The notes: a model not told the origin generated them from the sequence alone. A stretch of 64,000 bases of DNA from Sphingobacteriaceae bacterium (GCA_947463785.1 CANHRG010000002.1:186001-250000), one strand, 5' to 3'; shown: positions 1 through 9,576, counted from the first letter of the stretch. A program made the numbers and translations.

Positions 1-2
1 TG

Positions 3-71
3 ATGCCGCCAAAATCAACCTGGTTTGAACCTAAATTTCTAGCAGGACTACTTATCCATAAGGTTAACTAA
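3..71 (+). CDS. 3' end of a gene cut by the left edge
   Basis: Frame 3 is open from the window edge to a TAA at 69-71 and encodes a 22-residue C-terminal tail with the pattern PPKST, then PK and GL. The TAA overlaps the 3' end of the minus-strand gene at 64 by 8 nt, which fits the tight convergent packing seen throughout this window. The tail reminds me of the C terminus of DUF1015-family proteins, but that is recollection and too little is visible to prove it. The other two plus frames hit stops within the first 28 bases. Confidence 0.4.
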   Translation: MPPKSTWFEPKFLAGLLIHKVN

Positions 72-405
72 ACTGCTTTTGTAATTTCCGAATCCCCCAA
101 AATAACCAAATTGTTCCAGCCAGTATGGCGAATGAAATGATGGCAATCGATAAGTAATCGTCGAAGAGTTGTTTAGTTTCTTGCTTAGCTAGCAATAAAG
201 CAGTTAATCCCAGCACCGAAGCTATAAATGGAAACAATAAGGCCTCAATCACTAAACTGTTAAAACGAACTTTTCTACGATCTGAACCAGAAAACAATAG
301 ATATTGTCTGACGAGGAACAGAACAATACAAAGTCCAAGAAAAATACAAACGGTTAAGAATAAGGCAAAGGAACCTAGTCCGCTAAAAGAAATATCGCTC
401 ATCAT
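64..405 (-). CDS. Small membrane protein, unknown function
   Basis: The product has 113 residues and three probable transmembrane helices (about 12-33, 50-72 and 84-105), separated by a short basic loop around residues 43-46 (DRRK). No family is recognised. It lies 26 bases downstream of the ABC exporter gene on the same strand, so it is probably the last gene of that unit. Two adjacent Met codons open the frame and either could be the start. Its stop codon overlaps the truncated convergent gene at the window edge. It could be a small integral-membrane accessory protein, but nothing in the sequence says of what. Confidence 0.7.
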   Translation of the reverse strand: MMSDISFSGLGSFALFLTVCIFLGLCIVLFLVRQYLLFSGSDRRKVRFNSLVIEALLFPFIASVLGLTALLLAKQETKQLFDDYLSIAIISFAILAGTIWLFWGIRKLQKQFS

Positions 406-431
406 CAGTGTTTTGATGATAAAACGCAGAT

Positions 432-2255
432 TTAGCTTTCAAATTGTAATGAGCTGAGGTATCGGTATAAACCTTCTTCGTTTTTAACTAATTCTTCGTG
501 GGTTCCACTTTCAACAATTTTACCTTTCTCCAATACTACAATTCGGTCTGCTTCACGAATAGTTGATAAACGATGGGCGATGATAATGGAAGTTCGGTTT
601 TTCATTAATTCTTCCAATGCTTCCTGAACCAGTCGTTCCGACTCTGAATCCAAAGAAGACGTGGCCTCATCCAAAATTAAGATCGCTGGATCTTTCAATA
701 GGGCACGTGCAATGGCAATTCGCTGACGCTGACCACCAGAAAGTTTAACGCCACGTTCGCCAACCAGAGTTTCGTAACCTTCCGGGAAACTGCTAATGAA
801 TTCATGGGCATTTGCACGTTTAGCTGCCTGAATAATTTCTTCTTGTGTAGCATTTAATCGCCCATAAGCAATATTTTCTAGTATTGATCCCCCAAATAAC
901 AATACATCTTGAGGTACAATGGCCACTTGATGACGGATATCTGTCAAGGAATAAGTGGCCGAGGCATTGCCGTCAAAGCGAATCTCTCCACTTTGTGGAT
1001 CGTAAAATCGCAAAATTAAAGACGCAAGAGTTGATTTACCCGCACCGCTAGGCCCCACAATAGCTACCCGCTGGCCGGCTTTGGCCTCAAAGTTTACTTC
1101 GTGTAATACCGGCATATCTGGTCGTGAAGGGTAGTTAAATGAAACTTGATGGAATGAAAGATTGCCAAAAATTTTATTCTGGACGGCATTTTCTTTCTCC
1201 GTAATGGAAATAGCCTCGTTTTCTTCGTGTAAAATTTCCAATACCCGTTCACTTGCGCCCACGGCTTTTTGAACATTGGCGTACAATTCAGGGAAACTAC
1301 CCATGGCTGCGCCCACAAAAATGGCGTAAAGAATAAATGTCGTTAAACTACCTACAGAAAGTTCACCCTGAGCCACCAATACAGAACCATACCAAATTAC
1401 CCCAACTATGGCGCCAAAAAGACAGAATATGATGAAAGAAGCAAAAGCTCCACGATAGCTTGCGCCCTTTAAGGCAATGTTGACTACTTTCTTTAAATTC
1501 TTTTCATACCGACCGGCTTCGTAAGCTTCGTTTACAAAAGCTTTTACATTGGCTATGCCTTGCAAGGTTTCTTGGACTACGGTATTAGATTCTGCCAGTT
1601 GGTCTTGAGCCTGACGAGATACCTTACGGATAAAGCGACCAAATATTACTGCTGAAATGACTAAAACGGGTAAAATGGCAAGATTAAGCAGAGTTAGTTT
1701 ATGGGAAACCACAAATAACAAGGTTACACCACCAAAAAGGAGTACTATTTGGCGGAACATTTCTGCAAGAGTGGTTGTTAAAGTATCTTGAATTTGAGAG
1801 AGATCGGCAGAAATTCGGCTATTTAGTTCACCAACACGGCGGTTGGCAAAGAAATTCATCGGTAAGGTTATCAGTCTGAAATAAGTATCTCTACGAATAT
1901 CTGAAAGTGCTTTTTCGGCTACTTCTACAAAAAACCGTATTCTAAAAAAAGAAACAAAGGATTGCAAGAATAGAATGGTAAAACATATCCAACCAATCGT
2001 ATGAATGTCAGCGGGAATAAAACTCAGTTTTTGTTTACCCTGGGCCGCATCAATCATGGCGCCTAACAACGATGGAAATGCCAATCCGGTTAAACTGGAA
2101 AGGAATAAAAACAAAATCCCAAAAGCGAATTTTAAACGATAGGGCTTTAGGTATTTTAGTAATTCTGAAATGTTCCGAATACTTTCTTTATTGATTTTGG
2201 CTTTCGGTAATTCCTCTGCCTGTTGGTTACCACTATTGAGTGTGTTTCTTGCCAT
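432..2255 (-). CDS. ABC transporter, MsbA-like half-transporter (TMD-NBD fusion)
   Basis: This 607-residue protein is an exporter with a transmembrane domain (about residues 40-330) fused to an ATPase domain (about 368-600). Visible motifs are Walker A GPSGAGKST at 401-409, Q-loop VPQD near 450, signature LSGGQ at 505-509, Walker B ILILDE ending at catalytic Glu530, and H-loop His561. Size and order match type IV exporters of the MsbA/LmrA group, which work as dimers in the inner membrane and flip lipids or export drugs. The substrate cannot be read from sequence. An MsbA role in lipid A transport is possible given the envelope genes in the window. A TAnnTTTG box lies just upstream. Confidence 0.93.
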   Translation of the reverse strand: MARNTLNSGNQQAEELPKAKINKESIRNISELLKYLKPYRLKFAFGILFLFLSSLTGLAFPSLLGAMIDAAQGKQKLSFIPADIHTIGWICFTILFLQSFVSFFRIRFFVEVAEKALSDIRRDTYFRLITLPMNFFANRRVGELNSRISADLSQIQDTLTTTLAEMFRQIVLLFGGVTLLFVVSHKLTLLNLAILPVLVISAVIFGRFIRKVSRQAQDQLAESNTVVQETLQGIANVKAFVNEAYEAGRYEKNLKKVVNIALKGASYRGAFASFIIFCLFGAIVGVIWYGSVLVAQGELSVGSLTTFILYAIFVGAAMGSFPELYANVQKAVGASERVLEILHEENEAISITEKENAVQNKIFGNLSFHQVSFNYPSRPDMPVLHEVNFEAKAGQRVAIVGPSGAGKSTLASLILRFYDPQSGEIRFDGNASATYSLTDIRHQVAIVPQDVLLFGGSILENIAYGRLNATQEEIIQAAKRANAHEFISSFPEGYETLVGERGVKLSGGQRQRIAIARALLKDPAILILDEATSSLDSESERLVQEALEELMKNRTSIIIAHRLSTIREADRIVVLEKGKIVESGTHEELVKNEEGLYRYLSSLQFES

Positions 2256-2272
2256 TAAAATTTATCTGAATT

Positions 2273-2280
2273 CAAAAATA
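2273..2280 (-). promoter_or_regulatory. -7 box upstream of the ABC exporter gene
   Basis: On the minus strand this reads TATTTTTG, an exact match to the Bacteroidota -7 consensus TAnnTTTG. It lies 17 bases before the ATG of the ABC exporter. No convincing -33 element was found. Confidence 0.45.
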
Positions 2281-2348
2281 ACTTTTCTGAAGGCAAAATG
2301 AGCTAAGTAGGAGTGCTTTGACCGAATTTTTACGTATAAAAAATCGAT

Positions 2349-3293
2349 TTACTGCTTGATGAAATCCAAAACGGGCTTAACCGTTTTAATGGGATCTTCT
2401 TCCATTGGCGTATGGCCCAAAGACTCGAAAGTAAGCAGTTTGTTGTTCAGTAAATCCTGATGAAAACGTTTGGCAACCGAAATCGGAATCAGTAAATCTT
2501 TGTTTCCCCAAATAATTAAGGTTGGAATAGTGATGGTAGCGATGTTTTTGTAATTGTCATCAAGACCAGATTTTTTAAATGTCGACATGCGATCGATGAA
2601 GGCAGCCCGGTTTCCAGGCCTCAAGGAAAGTTCAAAATAACGGTCGATCAATTCGGGTGTAACCTTTGATGGGTCACCGTACACATTTTGAATACTTTTT
2701 GCCAAAATAGCTTTAGGAGTAACGTATTTAAACAGATTTTTAATGACAGGAAAACTAGCCAGTTGAAATGCAATAGGTGTAGATTTTGGTTGCATAGGAT
2801 AGCCAGCTGCATCTACCAAAATCATTTTCTGAACCAGTTTAGGGTGTTTTAACGCAACATTCCAGGCAATGTAACCACCTAAAGAATTACCACCAAGAAT
2901 ACATTGTTTAACACCAATTTTGCTTAAAAAATCACGAATAAAATCGGTGTAAAAGGAAATAGAATAATCTCCTGTCGGATTAGGTCCGGTAAGTCCATAA
3001 GCAGGCAAATCGAGTGTGATTACCCGGTGTGATTTTTGCAATTCTTTTACCCAGCCTTCCCAAGTATGTAAACTAGCGCCGGTACCGTGTAGCAAGACTA
3101 AAGGAATACTGTCATTCGAATTGCCCTCATCTCGATAGTGCACTTGCATATCGCTCAGGTCAATAAATCCAGACTCTTTATTGCTGTACTTCGCTTTAAG
3201 TGTAGCTAATGGAATATCGTTTTCCCAGAAAATTCCAATGCTACACAGTCCGATAGCGATAAAGGTTAAAGAAAGATAGCGAAACAGTTTCAT
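2349..3293 (-). CDS. Alpha/beta hydrolase, membrane-anchored or secreted
   Basis: This 314-residue protein has an N-terminal hydrophobic segment (about 5-23) that could be a signal anchor, followed by an alpha/beta-hydrolase fold. The oxyanion-side HGTG is at 69-72, the nucleophile elbow GNSLGG places Ser137, and Asp266 (GNKD) and His294 (LGHTP) complete the triad. It is likely an esterase or lipase-like hydrolase acting outside the cytoplasmic membrane; the substrate is unknown. It starts 3 bases after the stop of the ABM-fold gene, so the three genes from 4360 down to 2349 look like one operon. Confidence 0.88.
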   Translation of the reverse strand: MKLFRYLSLTFIAIGLCSIGIFWENDIPLATLKAKYSNKESGFIDLSDMQVHYRDEGNSNDSIPLVLLHGTGASLHTWEGWVKELQKSHRVITLDLPAYGLTGPNPTGDYSISFYTDFIRDFLSKIGVKQCILGGNSLGGYIAWNVALKHPKLVQKMILVDAAGYPMQPKSTPIAFQLASFPVIKNLFKYVTPKAILAKSIQNVYGDPSKVTPELIDRYFELSLRPGNRAAFIDRMSTFKKSGLDDNYKNIATITIPTLIIWGNKDLLIPISVAKRFHQDLLNNKLLTFESLGHTPMEEDPIKTVKPVLDFIKQ

Positions 3294-3296
3294 GAA

Positions 3297-3584
3297 CTAG
3301 GAATGAGAAATTAAAGACCACGCTTCGGCACGTTCGGCAAATAGAGGCTTCACCCTTGCCCAGGTTAGTTTAAACAACTCAGAATTTCGGTACCTGTCTA
3401 AATTGACCTCCGAATCCCATAAACTAATCGTAAAAAATTGATTTGGGTTAGCAAGGTCTTGATGTAGATTGAGTTCGAAACAGCCTTCGCTTTGTGCAAT
3501 ATGCTGTTTCATTTCCTCAAAAATTTCGAGAAACTGTTCAGCTTTTCCGGCCTCAAAACTCATTTTTACGATTCGAGTAATCAT
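3297..3584 (-). CDS. Antibiotic biosynthesis monooxygenase (ABM) fold protein
   Basis: The 95-residue protein fits the dimeric alpha/beta-barrel ABM/quinol monooxygenase family in length and pattern: an N-terminal strand ending FEAGK, a helix with EIFEEMKQHIAQSEGC, and a central strand FFTISLWDSE. Members are small oxygenases or quinone-modifying enzymes, and many have no known substrate. Its ATG overlaps the stop of the upstream SAM hydroxide adenosyltransferase gene by 4 nt (3581-3584), which suggests translational coupling. The name should not be taken as evidence for antibiotic synthesis. Confidence 0.82.
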   Translation of the reverse strand: MITRIVKMSFEAGKAEQFLEIFEEMKQHIAQSEGCFELNLHQDLANPNQFFTISLWDSEVNLDRYRNSELFKLTWARVKPLFAERAEAWSLISHS

Positions 3585-4360
3585 TTTTTGAATTCAATAC
3601 GGACAATATCGCCCAAGTGTAAGCCCAAAAGTCCACTTGCATTTCCTTTATTTATGGCAATCTCTAGGTGATTACTGATGCCGAATAAACATAGTTTTTC
3701 GCCATCAGGCACTTCATTGTAATGCCAACTTAAGGATGAAATGGATTCGTTTCTGCGGAAGTAGAGGCTGAATTTTCGATTTTTTTGCTGTTTGGTAAAT
3801 AAATCTTTTGTGATGTTGGTAATTACATTCTGGAAGGAATCGATATAAATTACACTTCCACGAATTACATCGCCTTCAATTACCGGCTGCAACGTCATTC
3901 GTTTTTCCAGATGATCAATAGGCAGACCGATTTCCGTTAGTTTTCCACCTTTGGCTAGATGGCAAGCTGCTTTGGCTAAAATATCGGATAAAGGGAAATG
4001 CAAAAAATTCAAATCTTGCATAATGTTGATTTCAACAATTTCACTGGGTTCTTCATCAAACAACAAGGAGAAAATACCATTATCCGATCCAACAAAATAA
4101 TGTTTTTTATAGCGGAGCGCAAGATAGCGGCTACGTTCGTGATAAACCGAATCGATACCAATAAAATGAACGGTGTTTTCTGGGAAATAGTGGAAAGCAT
4201 TTTTTAAAACGAAGGCTGCATGAGGAATATTAAATGCAGCGATATCGTGAGTAATATCCACTAAATTAACACTTGGCAATAGTTTTAATAAGCTACCTTT
4301 CAAGGCGGCCTGGTAAAAATCTTTCGATCCCAGATCGGTAGTTAAGGTGATTATTGCCAT
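3581..4360 (-). CDS. SAM hydroxide adenosyltransferase (DUF62 family)
   Basis: The 259-residue protein matches the DUF62 family related to fluorinase and chlorinase. It has an N-terminal LTTDLG motif with Asp9, a KG pair at 21-22, a DITHDI strand at 35-40, and the GSDNG motif at 91-95. Candidates for the family's Asp-Arg-His water-activating set are Asp70, Arg76 or Arg78, and His121, although I cannot align them. The family hydrolyses S-adenosylmethionine to adenosine and methionine. It heads a three-gene minus unit with the ABM-fold protein and the hydrolase and is divergent from phoH. Confidence 0.88.
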   Translation of the reverse strand: MAIITLTTDLGSKDFYQAALKGSLLKLLPSVNLVDITHDIAAFNIPHAAFVLKNAFHYFPENTVHFIGIDSVYHERSRYLALRYKKHYFVGSDNGIFSLLFDEEPSEIVEINIMQDLNFLHFPLSDILAKAACHLAKGGKLTEIGLPIDHLEKRMTLQPVIEGDVIRGSVIYIDSFQNVITNITKDLFTKQQKNRKFSLYFRRNESISSLSWHYNEVPDGEKLCLFGISNHLEIAINKGNASGLLGLHLGDIVRIEFKK

Positions 4361-4477
4361 TCAGAAAAATGAATATTTATTAGTATTCTTGTTAGGATTA
4401 TTATGCTTACAAATATTCAATTTTTATCGCATAAAAAAACTTAAATTTAATAGCGAAAACCATTTTATATTTTTCCT

Positions 4478-5437
4478 TTGAACGAACTTAGTATAACCCT
4501 CGATAATGTAAACCCCGTAACACTTTGGGGTTCAAATAACGAGTATTTCGAAATCGTTAAAAAACAGTTCCCGAAAATCAAATTAGTAGCTAGGGGGAAT
4601 GAATTAAAAGTGTTGGGTGATGAAGCAGAGCTCAAACACTTCCAGCAAAAATTTGATGAACTACTTGCTCACATAGACAAGTTTCAAAGTTTAAGCCTAA
4701 ATGATTTAGAACACATTTTTGGTGCCAATGGGGGCAAAGCAGACTCTGATACCCAATCTGAAAAAATTAATGGTTCTGATCCAATTGTTTTTGGCCCCAA
4801 CGGAATAGTGGTTAAAGCCCGTACGGCCAATCAGCGCCGTATGGTGGATAGTATTCAGAAAAATGATGTTCTTTTTGCCATTGGACCCGCTGGTACTGGA
4901 AAAACCTACACAGCAGTAGCATTGGCGGTACGTGCATTAAAAAACAAAGAAATCAAACGAATCATCTTAACCCGTCCGGCAGTAGAAGCGGGGGAGAACT
5001 TAGGTTTCCTTCCCGGAGATTTAAAGGAAAAGATCGATCCGTATTTACGTCCGCTATACGATGCTTTGGACGATATGATCCCAGCCGAAAAGCTGAAATT
5101 GTATTTGGAGAATAGAACGATTGAAATTGCACCTTTAGCTTTCATGCGTGGCCGAACCTTAGACAATTGTTTTGTGATATTGGATGAAGCGCAAAACGCT
5201 ACCGATATGCAATTGAAAATGTTTTTGACTCGAATGGGTCCCACTGCAAAATTTATTGTAACCGGCGACGTTACTCAAATTGATTTGCCGAAGATTCAGC
5301 AATCGGGTTTGCACACCGCACTTAGAATTCTTCCAGAAATTAAAGGAATTGATATCATTTACCTGAGTGGTGAAGATGTGGTACGACATAAATTGGTTAA
5401 ACGAATTTTAGAAGCTTACGGAGATATACAGAAATAA
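4478..5437 (+). CDS. phoH: PhoH family ATPase
   Basis: The 319-residue protein has a divergent KH-like N-terminal region (about 1-75) and a PhoH ATPase domain. Walker A GPAGTGKT is at 136-143 and Walker B VILDEAQN is near 232, followed by [12 protein letters not shown]. PhoH proteins are cytoplasmic ATPases linked to RNA handling; the exact role is unsettled. The start is TTG at 4478, chosen because no in-frame ATG precedes the conserved N terminus and the first internal Met is past residue 120. It is separated from purC by a single base, so the two are co-transcribed. Confidence 0.92.
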   Translation: MNELSITLDNVNPVTLWGSNNEYFEIVKKQFPKIKLVARGNELKVLGDEAELKHFQQKFDELLAHIDKFQSLSLNDLEHIFGANGGKADSDTQSEKINGSDPIVFGPNGIVVKARTANQRRMVDSIQKNDVLFAIGPAGTGKTYTAVALAVRALKNKEIKRIILTRPAVEAGENLGFLPGDLKEKIDPYLRPLYDALDDMIPAEKLKLYLENRTIEIAPLAFMRGRTLDNCFVILDEAQNATDMQLKMFLTRMGPTAKFIVTGDVTQIDLPKIQQSGLHTALRILPEIKGIDIIYLSGEDVVRHKLVKRILEAYGDIQK

Positions 5438-5438
5438 A

Positions 5439-6395
5439 ATGGCTGCATTTAAAGAAACTCATTTTCAATTACCCGGTCAGACTGCATTTTATAAAGGTAA
5501 GGTGAGAGATGTGTACACCATCGGAAACGATTATTTGGTAATGGTAGTCAGTGATCGCATATCGGCATTTGATGTGGTTTTGCCTGAGCCAATACCTTAT
5601 AAGGGGCAAGTGCTTAACCAAATTGCAGCTAAATTTTTAAGTGCAACCCAAGATATTGTACCGAATTGGGTTATAGACGTTCCAGATCCTTCGGTAACCA
5701 TTGGTCGCATTTGCGAACCCTATAAAGTGGAAATGGTTATTAGAGGTTATCTTGCCGGACATGCTTGGAGAGAATACCAAGCCGGTAGGAGAACAGTTTG
5801 CGGAGTAAGTTTGCCCGATGGTTTGCAAGAAAATGATAAATTACCTGAGCCTATCATCACCCCAACAACAAAGGCTGCCGTAGGTCATGACGAAGATATC
5901 TCACGTGAAGATATCTTGGCAAGAGGAATCGTTTCAGAACCCGATTATCTTCAACTCGAAAAATATACCAAAGCACTCTATCAGCGGGGCACAGCCATGG
6001 CTGCTGAACGTGGATTGATTCTGGTGGATACCAAATACGAATTTGGCAAAACCGTCGATGGAATCATCGTTTTAATCGATGAAATTCATACGCCAGATTC
6101 CTCTCGCTATTTTTATGCAGATGGCTATACAGAACGTCAGGCTAAACAAGAACCTCAACGGCAATTATCCAAGGAATTTGTACGTAAATGGTTAATCGAA
6201 AATGGTTTTCAGGGAAAAGAAGGGCAGCAAATTCCTTACATGAGTCCCGAATGGATAACCATCATTTCGGATAGATACATTGAATTGTATGAACAAATTA
6301 CCGGAGATCAGTTTGTTAAACATCATGACGAACACATTTTAGACAGAATTTATAATAATATATTAAAAAGTTTAAACCAATTGTCAAAAAAATAA
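5439..6395 (+). CDS. purC: Phosphoribosylaminoimidazole-succinocarboxamide (SAICAR) synthase
   Basis: This 318-residue enzyme ligates aspartate to CAIR with ATP in de novo purine synthesis. Diagnostic pieces are YKGKVRDVY near the N terminus, [21 protein letters not shown], the [16 protein letters not shown] block, and [12 protein letters not shown] followed by [11 protein letters not shown]. At about 318 residues it is the longer SAICAR synthase form, compared with about 240 residues in E. coli. It starts one base after phoH stops. No other purine genes are nearby. Confidence 0.95.
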   Translation: MAAFKETHFQLPGQTAFYKGKVRDVYTIGNDYLVMVVSDRISAFDVVLPEPIPYKGQVLNQIAAKFLSATQDIVPNWVIDVPDPSVTIGRICEPYKVEMVIRGYLAGHAWREYQAGRRTVCGVSLPDGLQENDKLPEPIITPTTKAAVGHDEDISREDILARGIVSEPDYLQLEKYTKALYQRGTAMAAERGLILVDTKYEFGKTVDGIIVLIDEIHTPDSSRYFYADGYTERQAKQEPQRQLSKEFVRKWLIENGFQGKEGQQIPYMSPEWITIISDRYIELYEQITGDQFVKHHDEHILDRIYNNILKSLNQLSKK

Positions 6396-6431
6396 TCGCA
6401 AATAACATTTTTTTAACTACCTTAGAATAGC

Positions 6432-6809
6432 ATGAAGTTCACCATAGATAAACACGATAAATACATTGTTTTTCAATTAGATGAGCAAAAATTGAACAGT
6501 TTAATTGCGCCTAAATTGAAATCGGAATTGATTTTGATTAATACAGAAGGACAATGTAACATCATCATGGATTTGTCTGAAGTGCAGTATATTGATTCTT
6601 CCGGCTTAGGGAGTTTGTTGGTTGGACATCGTCTTTGTAAGAACTCAGAAGGATTATTTATTCTGACCAATATGAACGAGAATATTACTCGTTTGATCCA
6701 TATTTCGCAGCTCGAAGAGGTATTGAATATTGTACCCACAAATGATGAAGCTGTTGACCTCATTTTCATGGAGGAAATTGAGAAAGAACTAAAAAGAGAA
6801 ACACGCTAA
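6432..6809 (+). CDS. STAS-domain protein (anti-sigma factor antagonist-like)
   Basis: The 125-residue protein is a single STAS domain. The switch motif MDLSEVQYIDSSGLGSLL puts Asp55 before Ser56 and Ser57, one of which is the phosphorylatable serine in SpoIIAA/RsbV-type antagonists. No anti-sigma kinase or PP2C phosphatase gene is in the window, so the partner is unknown. It lies 36 bases after purC and 19 bases before RNase Z on the same strand. A one-mismatch -7-like box (TACCTTAG, 6418-6425) precedes it, so it may have its own promoter. It could also act outside sigma regulation. Confidence 0.85.
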   Translation: MKFTIDKHDKYIVFQLDEQKLNSLIAPKLKSELILINTEGQCNIIMDLSEVQYIDSSGLGSLLVGHRLCKNSEGLFILTNMNENITRLIHISQLEEVLNIVPTNDEAVDLIFMEEIEKELKRETR

Positions 6810-6828
6810 TTAGCACACACAACCTTCA

Positions 6829-7743
6829 ATGAAATTTGAGCTAACCATTTTGGGAAGTAGTTCTGCTACGCCTATTTTTGAACGTAATCCTACTTCTCAA
6901 CTTCTCAATATTAATGAAAAATACTACCTGATTGATTGTGGAGAAGGTACACAGCAACAGTTAATGCGTTTTGGTTTAAAAGCGCAACGCATTGATTACA
7001 TTTTCATTAGCCATTTACATGGCGATCATTATTTAGGTTTAGTAGGTTTATTGTCTTCAATGCATTTAAACGGCAGGTCGAAACCAATTAAAGTATTTGG
7101 CCCTCCTGAGCTAAAAGAAATTTTAGATATGCAGTTTAAATTCTCGATGACTGCATTACGATTTCCTTTGGAGTTCTATCCAACTCAGGCTGTAAAATCG
7201 GACTTAATTTTCGAAAATACCGATGTGAAAGTGGAGACGATCATTCTCAACCACCGGATACCTTGTACCGGTTTTAAATTTACCTTGAAAAGAAGATTGC
7301 CAAAAATCAGGATGGATAAAGTTGCGGAGTTAGCTATTCCTGTTGAGCATCGGCAATTGATTAAAAAGGGGTTTCCATACACGGATAAGGATGGAAACAT
7401 TCACCAGGCCGAAGAATTAACCAGCCCGGCAGATGAGCCTCGTTCATACGCTTATTGCTCTGATACGCTTTGTGACTGGACTTTCATCGATCAAATTCGA
7501 GGTGTAAATCTACTGTACCACGAATCAACCTTTAGGCACGACATGTTAGCTAGGGCAGAGGAAACGTACCATACCACAGCTATGCAGGCTGGCGAAATTG
7601 CAAAAAGAGCTGAGGTAAAACAACTCTTAATCGGTCATTTTTCAGCTCGCTACCGAGATTTGAATCCACTATTAGAAGAAGCAAGGCTTAAATTTGAGAA
7701 TGTAGCTTTGGCTCTTGAGGGTAAAACCTTTGAGATTCTTTAG
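6829..7743 (+). CDS. rnz: Ribonuclease Z
   Basis: The 304-residue metallo-beta-lactamase-fold enzyme matures tRNA 3' ends by cutting after the discriminator base. The zinc motif HLHGDH supplies His62, His64, Asp66 and His67. The N-terminal GSSSATP strand, the DCGEGTQQQ motif, and the late YHESTF and LIGHFSARY segments are typical of short RNase Z proteins. Length matches bacterial RNase Z (about 300). Its stop codon interlocks with the stop of the convergent MCE gene in a 4-nt overlap (7740-7743). Confidence 0.95.
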   Translation: MKFELTILGSSSATPIFERNPTSQLLNINEKYYLIDCGEGTQQQLMRFGLKAQRIDYIFISHLHGDHYLGLVGLLSSMHLNGRSKPIKVFGPPELKEILDMQFKFSMTALRFPLEFYPTQAVKSDLIFENTDVKVETIILNHRIPCTGFKFTLKRRLPKIRMDKVAELAIPVEHRQLIKKGFPYTDKDGNIHQAEELTSPADEPRSYAYCSDTLCDWTFIDQIRGVNLLYHESTFRHDMLARAEETYHTTAMQAGEIAKRAEVKQLLIGHFSARYRDLNPLLEEARLKFENVALALEGKTFEIL

Positions 7744-8645
7744 TTTTTTGAACTTTTGCCAAAAACCGAGAAATGCACGTAACGTTTTGGATGTGCCTTC
7801 AGATCAATCATTAATTGATCTAAGTTGCCGGCAGCATTTGATAAATTGTTATACAGCGTTTTATCGTTGATTAATAAGCCAATAGACCCTTCACCCGAGT
7901 TGATTTTAGCCAACACGGTTTGTAGATCACTCACTGCTTTATTGGCATTAGTTAGGGTCTGGCCAACATTTGCATTTGCCGCCTCATTGCTTATTTTTTT
8001 CAAATTCGCGGACATCGACTCTAAATTCGCCAACATATCACCAATACGTTTACTTTGAGATCCAACTAAGCCATCTACTTTCTGACTGGTTTGTTCCAGA
8101 TTTTTCATGGTTTTGGCAATACTAGAGAGGCTTTGTTTAAAGTTTTGTTGAAATTCTGGATTTAAAGTTTGATTAACCGTATTCAAAATGGAGTCCATGC
8201 GCCCAGCAATTAAAGCAGCTTTTTGCTGAACCGGTTTTAAATCGTCCATTAAGCCGGCTTTAACAACTCCCGAAATCGTATCTCCGTCTTCAGCCAAGTC
8301 TTTACTGTTACCCAATTTAAACACAACGGCTTTTCCACCCAAAAGATCTGTATTTTCAAGCTCAGCAATACTGTTTCTCGGCACTTGGTAATCCGGATTT
8401 ATTTGAAACTCTGCAATAATCTCTCCAGTTGGATTCAAGGTTAGATTAGAAACTCGTCCCACCTGAAAACCATTTACATATACCGGCCTGGAAACGGTTA
8501 AGCCATCAATTTTAGGGTAAATAGCGTAGTAGTTATTGTCGGTAGAGAAGATGTCAATTCCCTTAAGGAAACTATAACCAAGAATCAGAACGGTAATAGC
8601 TACTGTAGCTAAAATGCCAACTTTGGTTTCGTTTGAGATTTTCAA
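7740..8645 (-). CDS. MCE/MlaD family protein, lipid-transport substrate binder
   Basis: The 301-residue protein has one N-terminal transmembrane helix (about 9-27), a single MCE domain (about 37-115, with the YVNGFQVGRVSNL core), and a long helical C-terminal tail rich in Asn, Gln and Ser. This is the MlaD layout: an inner-membrane-anchored periplasmic hexamer shuttling phospholipids between membranes. No MlaE permease or MlaF ATPase gene lies next to it. It starts 19 bases after the amidase stop on the same strand, so the two are probably co-transcribed. Confidence 0.88.
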   Translation of the reverse strand: MKISNETKVGILATVAITVLILGYSFLKGIDIFSTDNNYYAIYPKIDGLTVSRPVYVNGFQVGRVSNLTLNPTGEIIAEFQINPDYQVPRNSIAELENTDLLGGKAVVFKLGNSKDLAEDGDTISGVVKAGLMDDLKPVQQKAALIAGRMDSILNTVNQTLNPEFQQNFKQSLSSIAKTMKNLEQTSQKVDGLVGSQSKRIGDMLANLESMSANLKKISNEAANANVGQTLTNANKAVSDLQTVLAKINSGEGSIGLLINDKTLYNNLSNAAGNLDQLMIDLKAHPKRYVHFSVFGKSSKN

Positions 8646-8664
8646 AATAGATGGAGTTTAGGTT

Positions 8665-9543
8665 TTATTCAATTTCAACCTGTTTTTTATACGATTGAAT
8701 TGCTTTTAAAATACAATTTACAATTTCGGTTTGGCCGCTTTCAGAATTCATGTAGGCTTCTTCATCCGGATTAGAAATAAAGCCAATTTCTGTTAACACC
8801 GCAGGCATGGCAGCACGGGCTAAAACAGCCAGACTTTTTTCTTTAACGCCACGATCCAAACGTCCGGTTTTGGTAAATTCATTTTGCATAAAGCTAGCCA
8901 ATTTTATGCTTTGTTCGCGGTAGCCGTTTTTCAAGAAAGAGAACATGATAATACTTTCAGGATCTTTCGGATCGTAACCTTCGTAATTGTCTTTGTAATC
9001 TTTCTCCAATAAAATGGAAGCATTCTCTCGAATCGCAATATCTTGTTCATCCAATCGGCCAAAACCCGATACAAAAGTTTCTGTACCACTAGTGCTAGTG
9101 CTTTGGGAATAGCTAGTGGAATAAATAGGAACTTTCTTTCCATACCTGTTTCGTGTATAGCCAGTAATTACTTTTCTGGTGATTTTTGGCATTGAATTAC
9201 AGTGGATAGATATAAAAAGATCAGCTTTCACACGATTCGCAATTCCAATACGTTCATATAATGGAACGAAAACATCGCTTGTTCGAGTATACACGACTTT
9301 AACATCTTTCATGTTTTCTTCAATGGTTTTTCCCAAACGAAGAGCAGTTTGTAGTGCAATGTCTTTTTCTTTGGAAGTTAATCCACGGGTAGCGCTATCT
9401 TTCCCTCCATGGCCGGCATCGATTACAATTGTTTTGATGCGGTAGGGCGATGGATTGTATCTTTTACTAAAAGAGAATAGCGTGCTAAACAGCAAAAACG
9501 CTAATAAAGCATAAATCGGTCTGATGAATGGGATTATTTTCAT
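8665..9543 (-). CDS. N-acetylmuramoyl-L-alanine amidase (Amidase_3)
   Basis: The 292-residue protein has an N-terminal signal or anchor segment (about 8-25) and an Amidase_3 domain that removes peptide stems from murein. Zinc and catalytic residues are visible: His45 in DAGHGG, His114 in SIHCN, Glu173 in RENAS, and Glu252 in TEIGFISN. The serine/threonine-rich insert around 141-160 lies before Glu173, in the region where AmiB/AmiC proteins carry a regulatory helix; whether it serves that role is unknown. It is divergent from the lptD-like gene and upstream of the MCE gene. Confidence 0.92.
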   Translation of the reverse strand: MKIIPFIRPIYALLAFLLFSTLFSFSKRYNPSPYRIKTIVIDAGHGGKDSATRGLTSKEKDIALQTALRLGKTIEENMKDVKVVYTRTSDVFVPLYERIGIANRVKADLFISIHCNSMPKITRKVITGYTRNRYGKKVPIYSTSYSQSTSTSGTETFVSGFGRLDEQDIAIRENASILLEKDYKDNYEGYDPKDPESIIMFSFLKNGYREQSIKLASFMQNEFTKTGRLDRGVKEKSLAVLARAAMPAVLTEIGFISNPDEEAYMNSESGQTEIVNCILKAIQSYKKQVEIE

Positions 9544-9576
9544 TAATTTTGATCGATTTTTTGTGATTAACCGTTA

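Noticed and set aside
4471-4480. TTCCTTTG as a -7 box for phoH
   Set aside because: It has T instead of A at position 2 and would exclude the TTG start at 4478, for which there is no alternative; the phoH promoter remains unassigned.
6432-6809. STAS protein as MlaB partner of the nearby MCE/MlaD gene
   Set aside because: MlaB is a STAS protein, but this one keeps the Asp-Ser-Ser switch of anti-sigma antagonists, lies in a different unit on the opposite strand with RNase Z, and no MlaE or MlaF is near.
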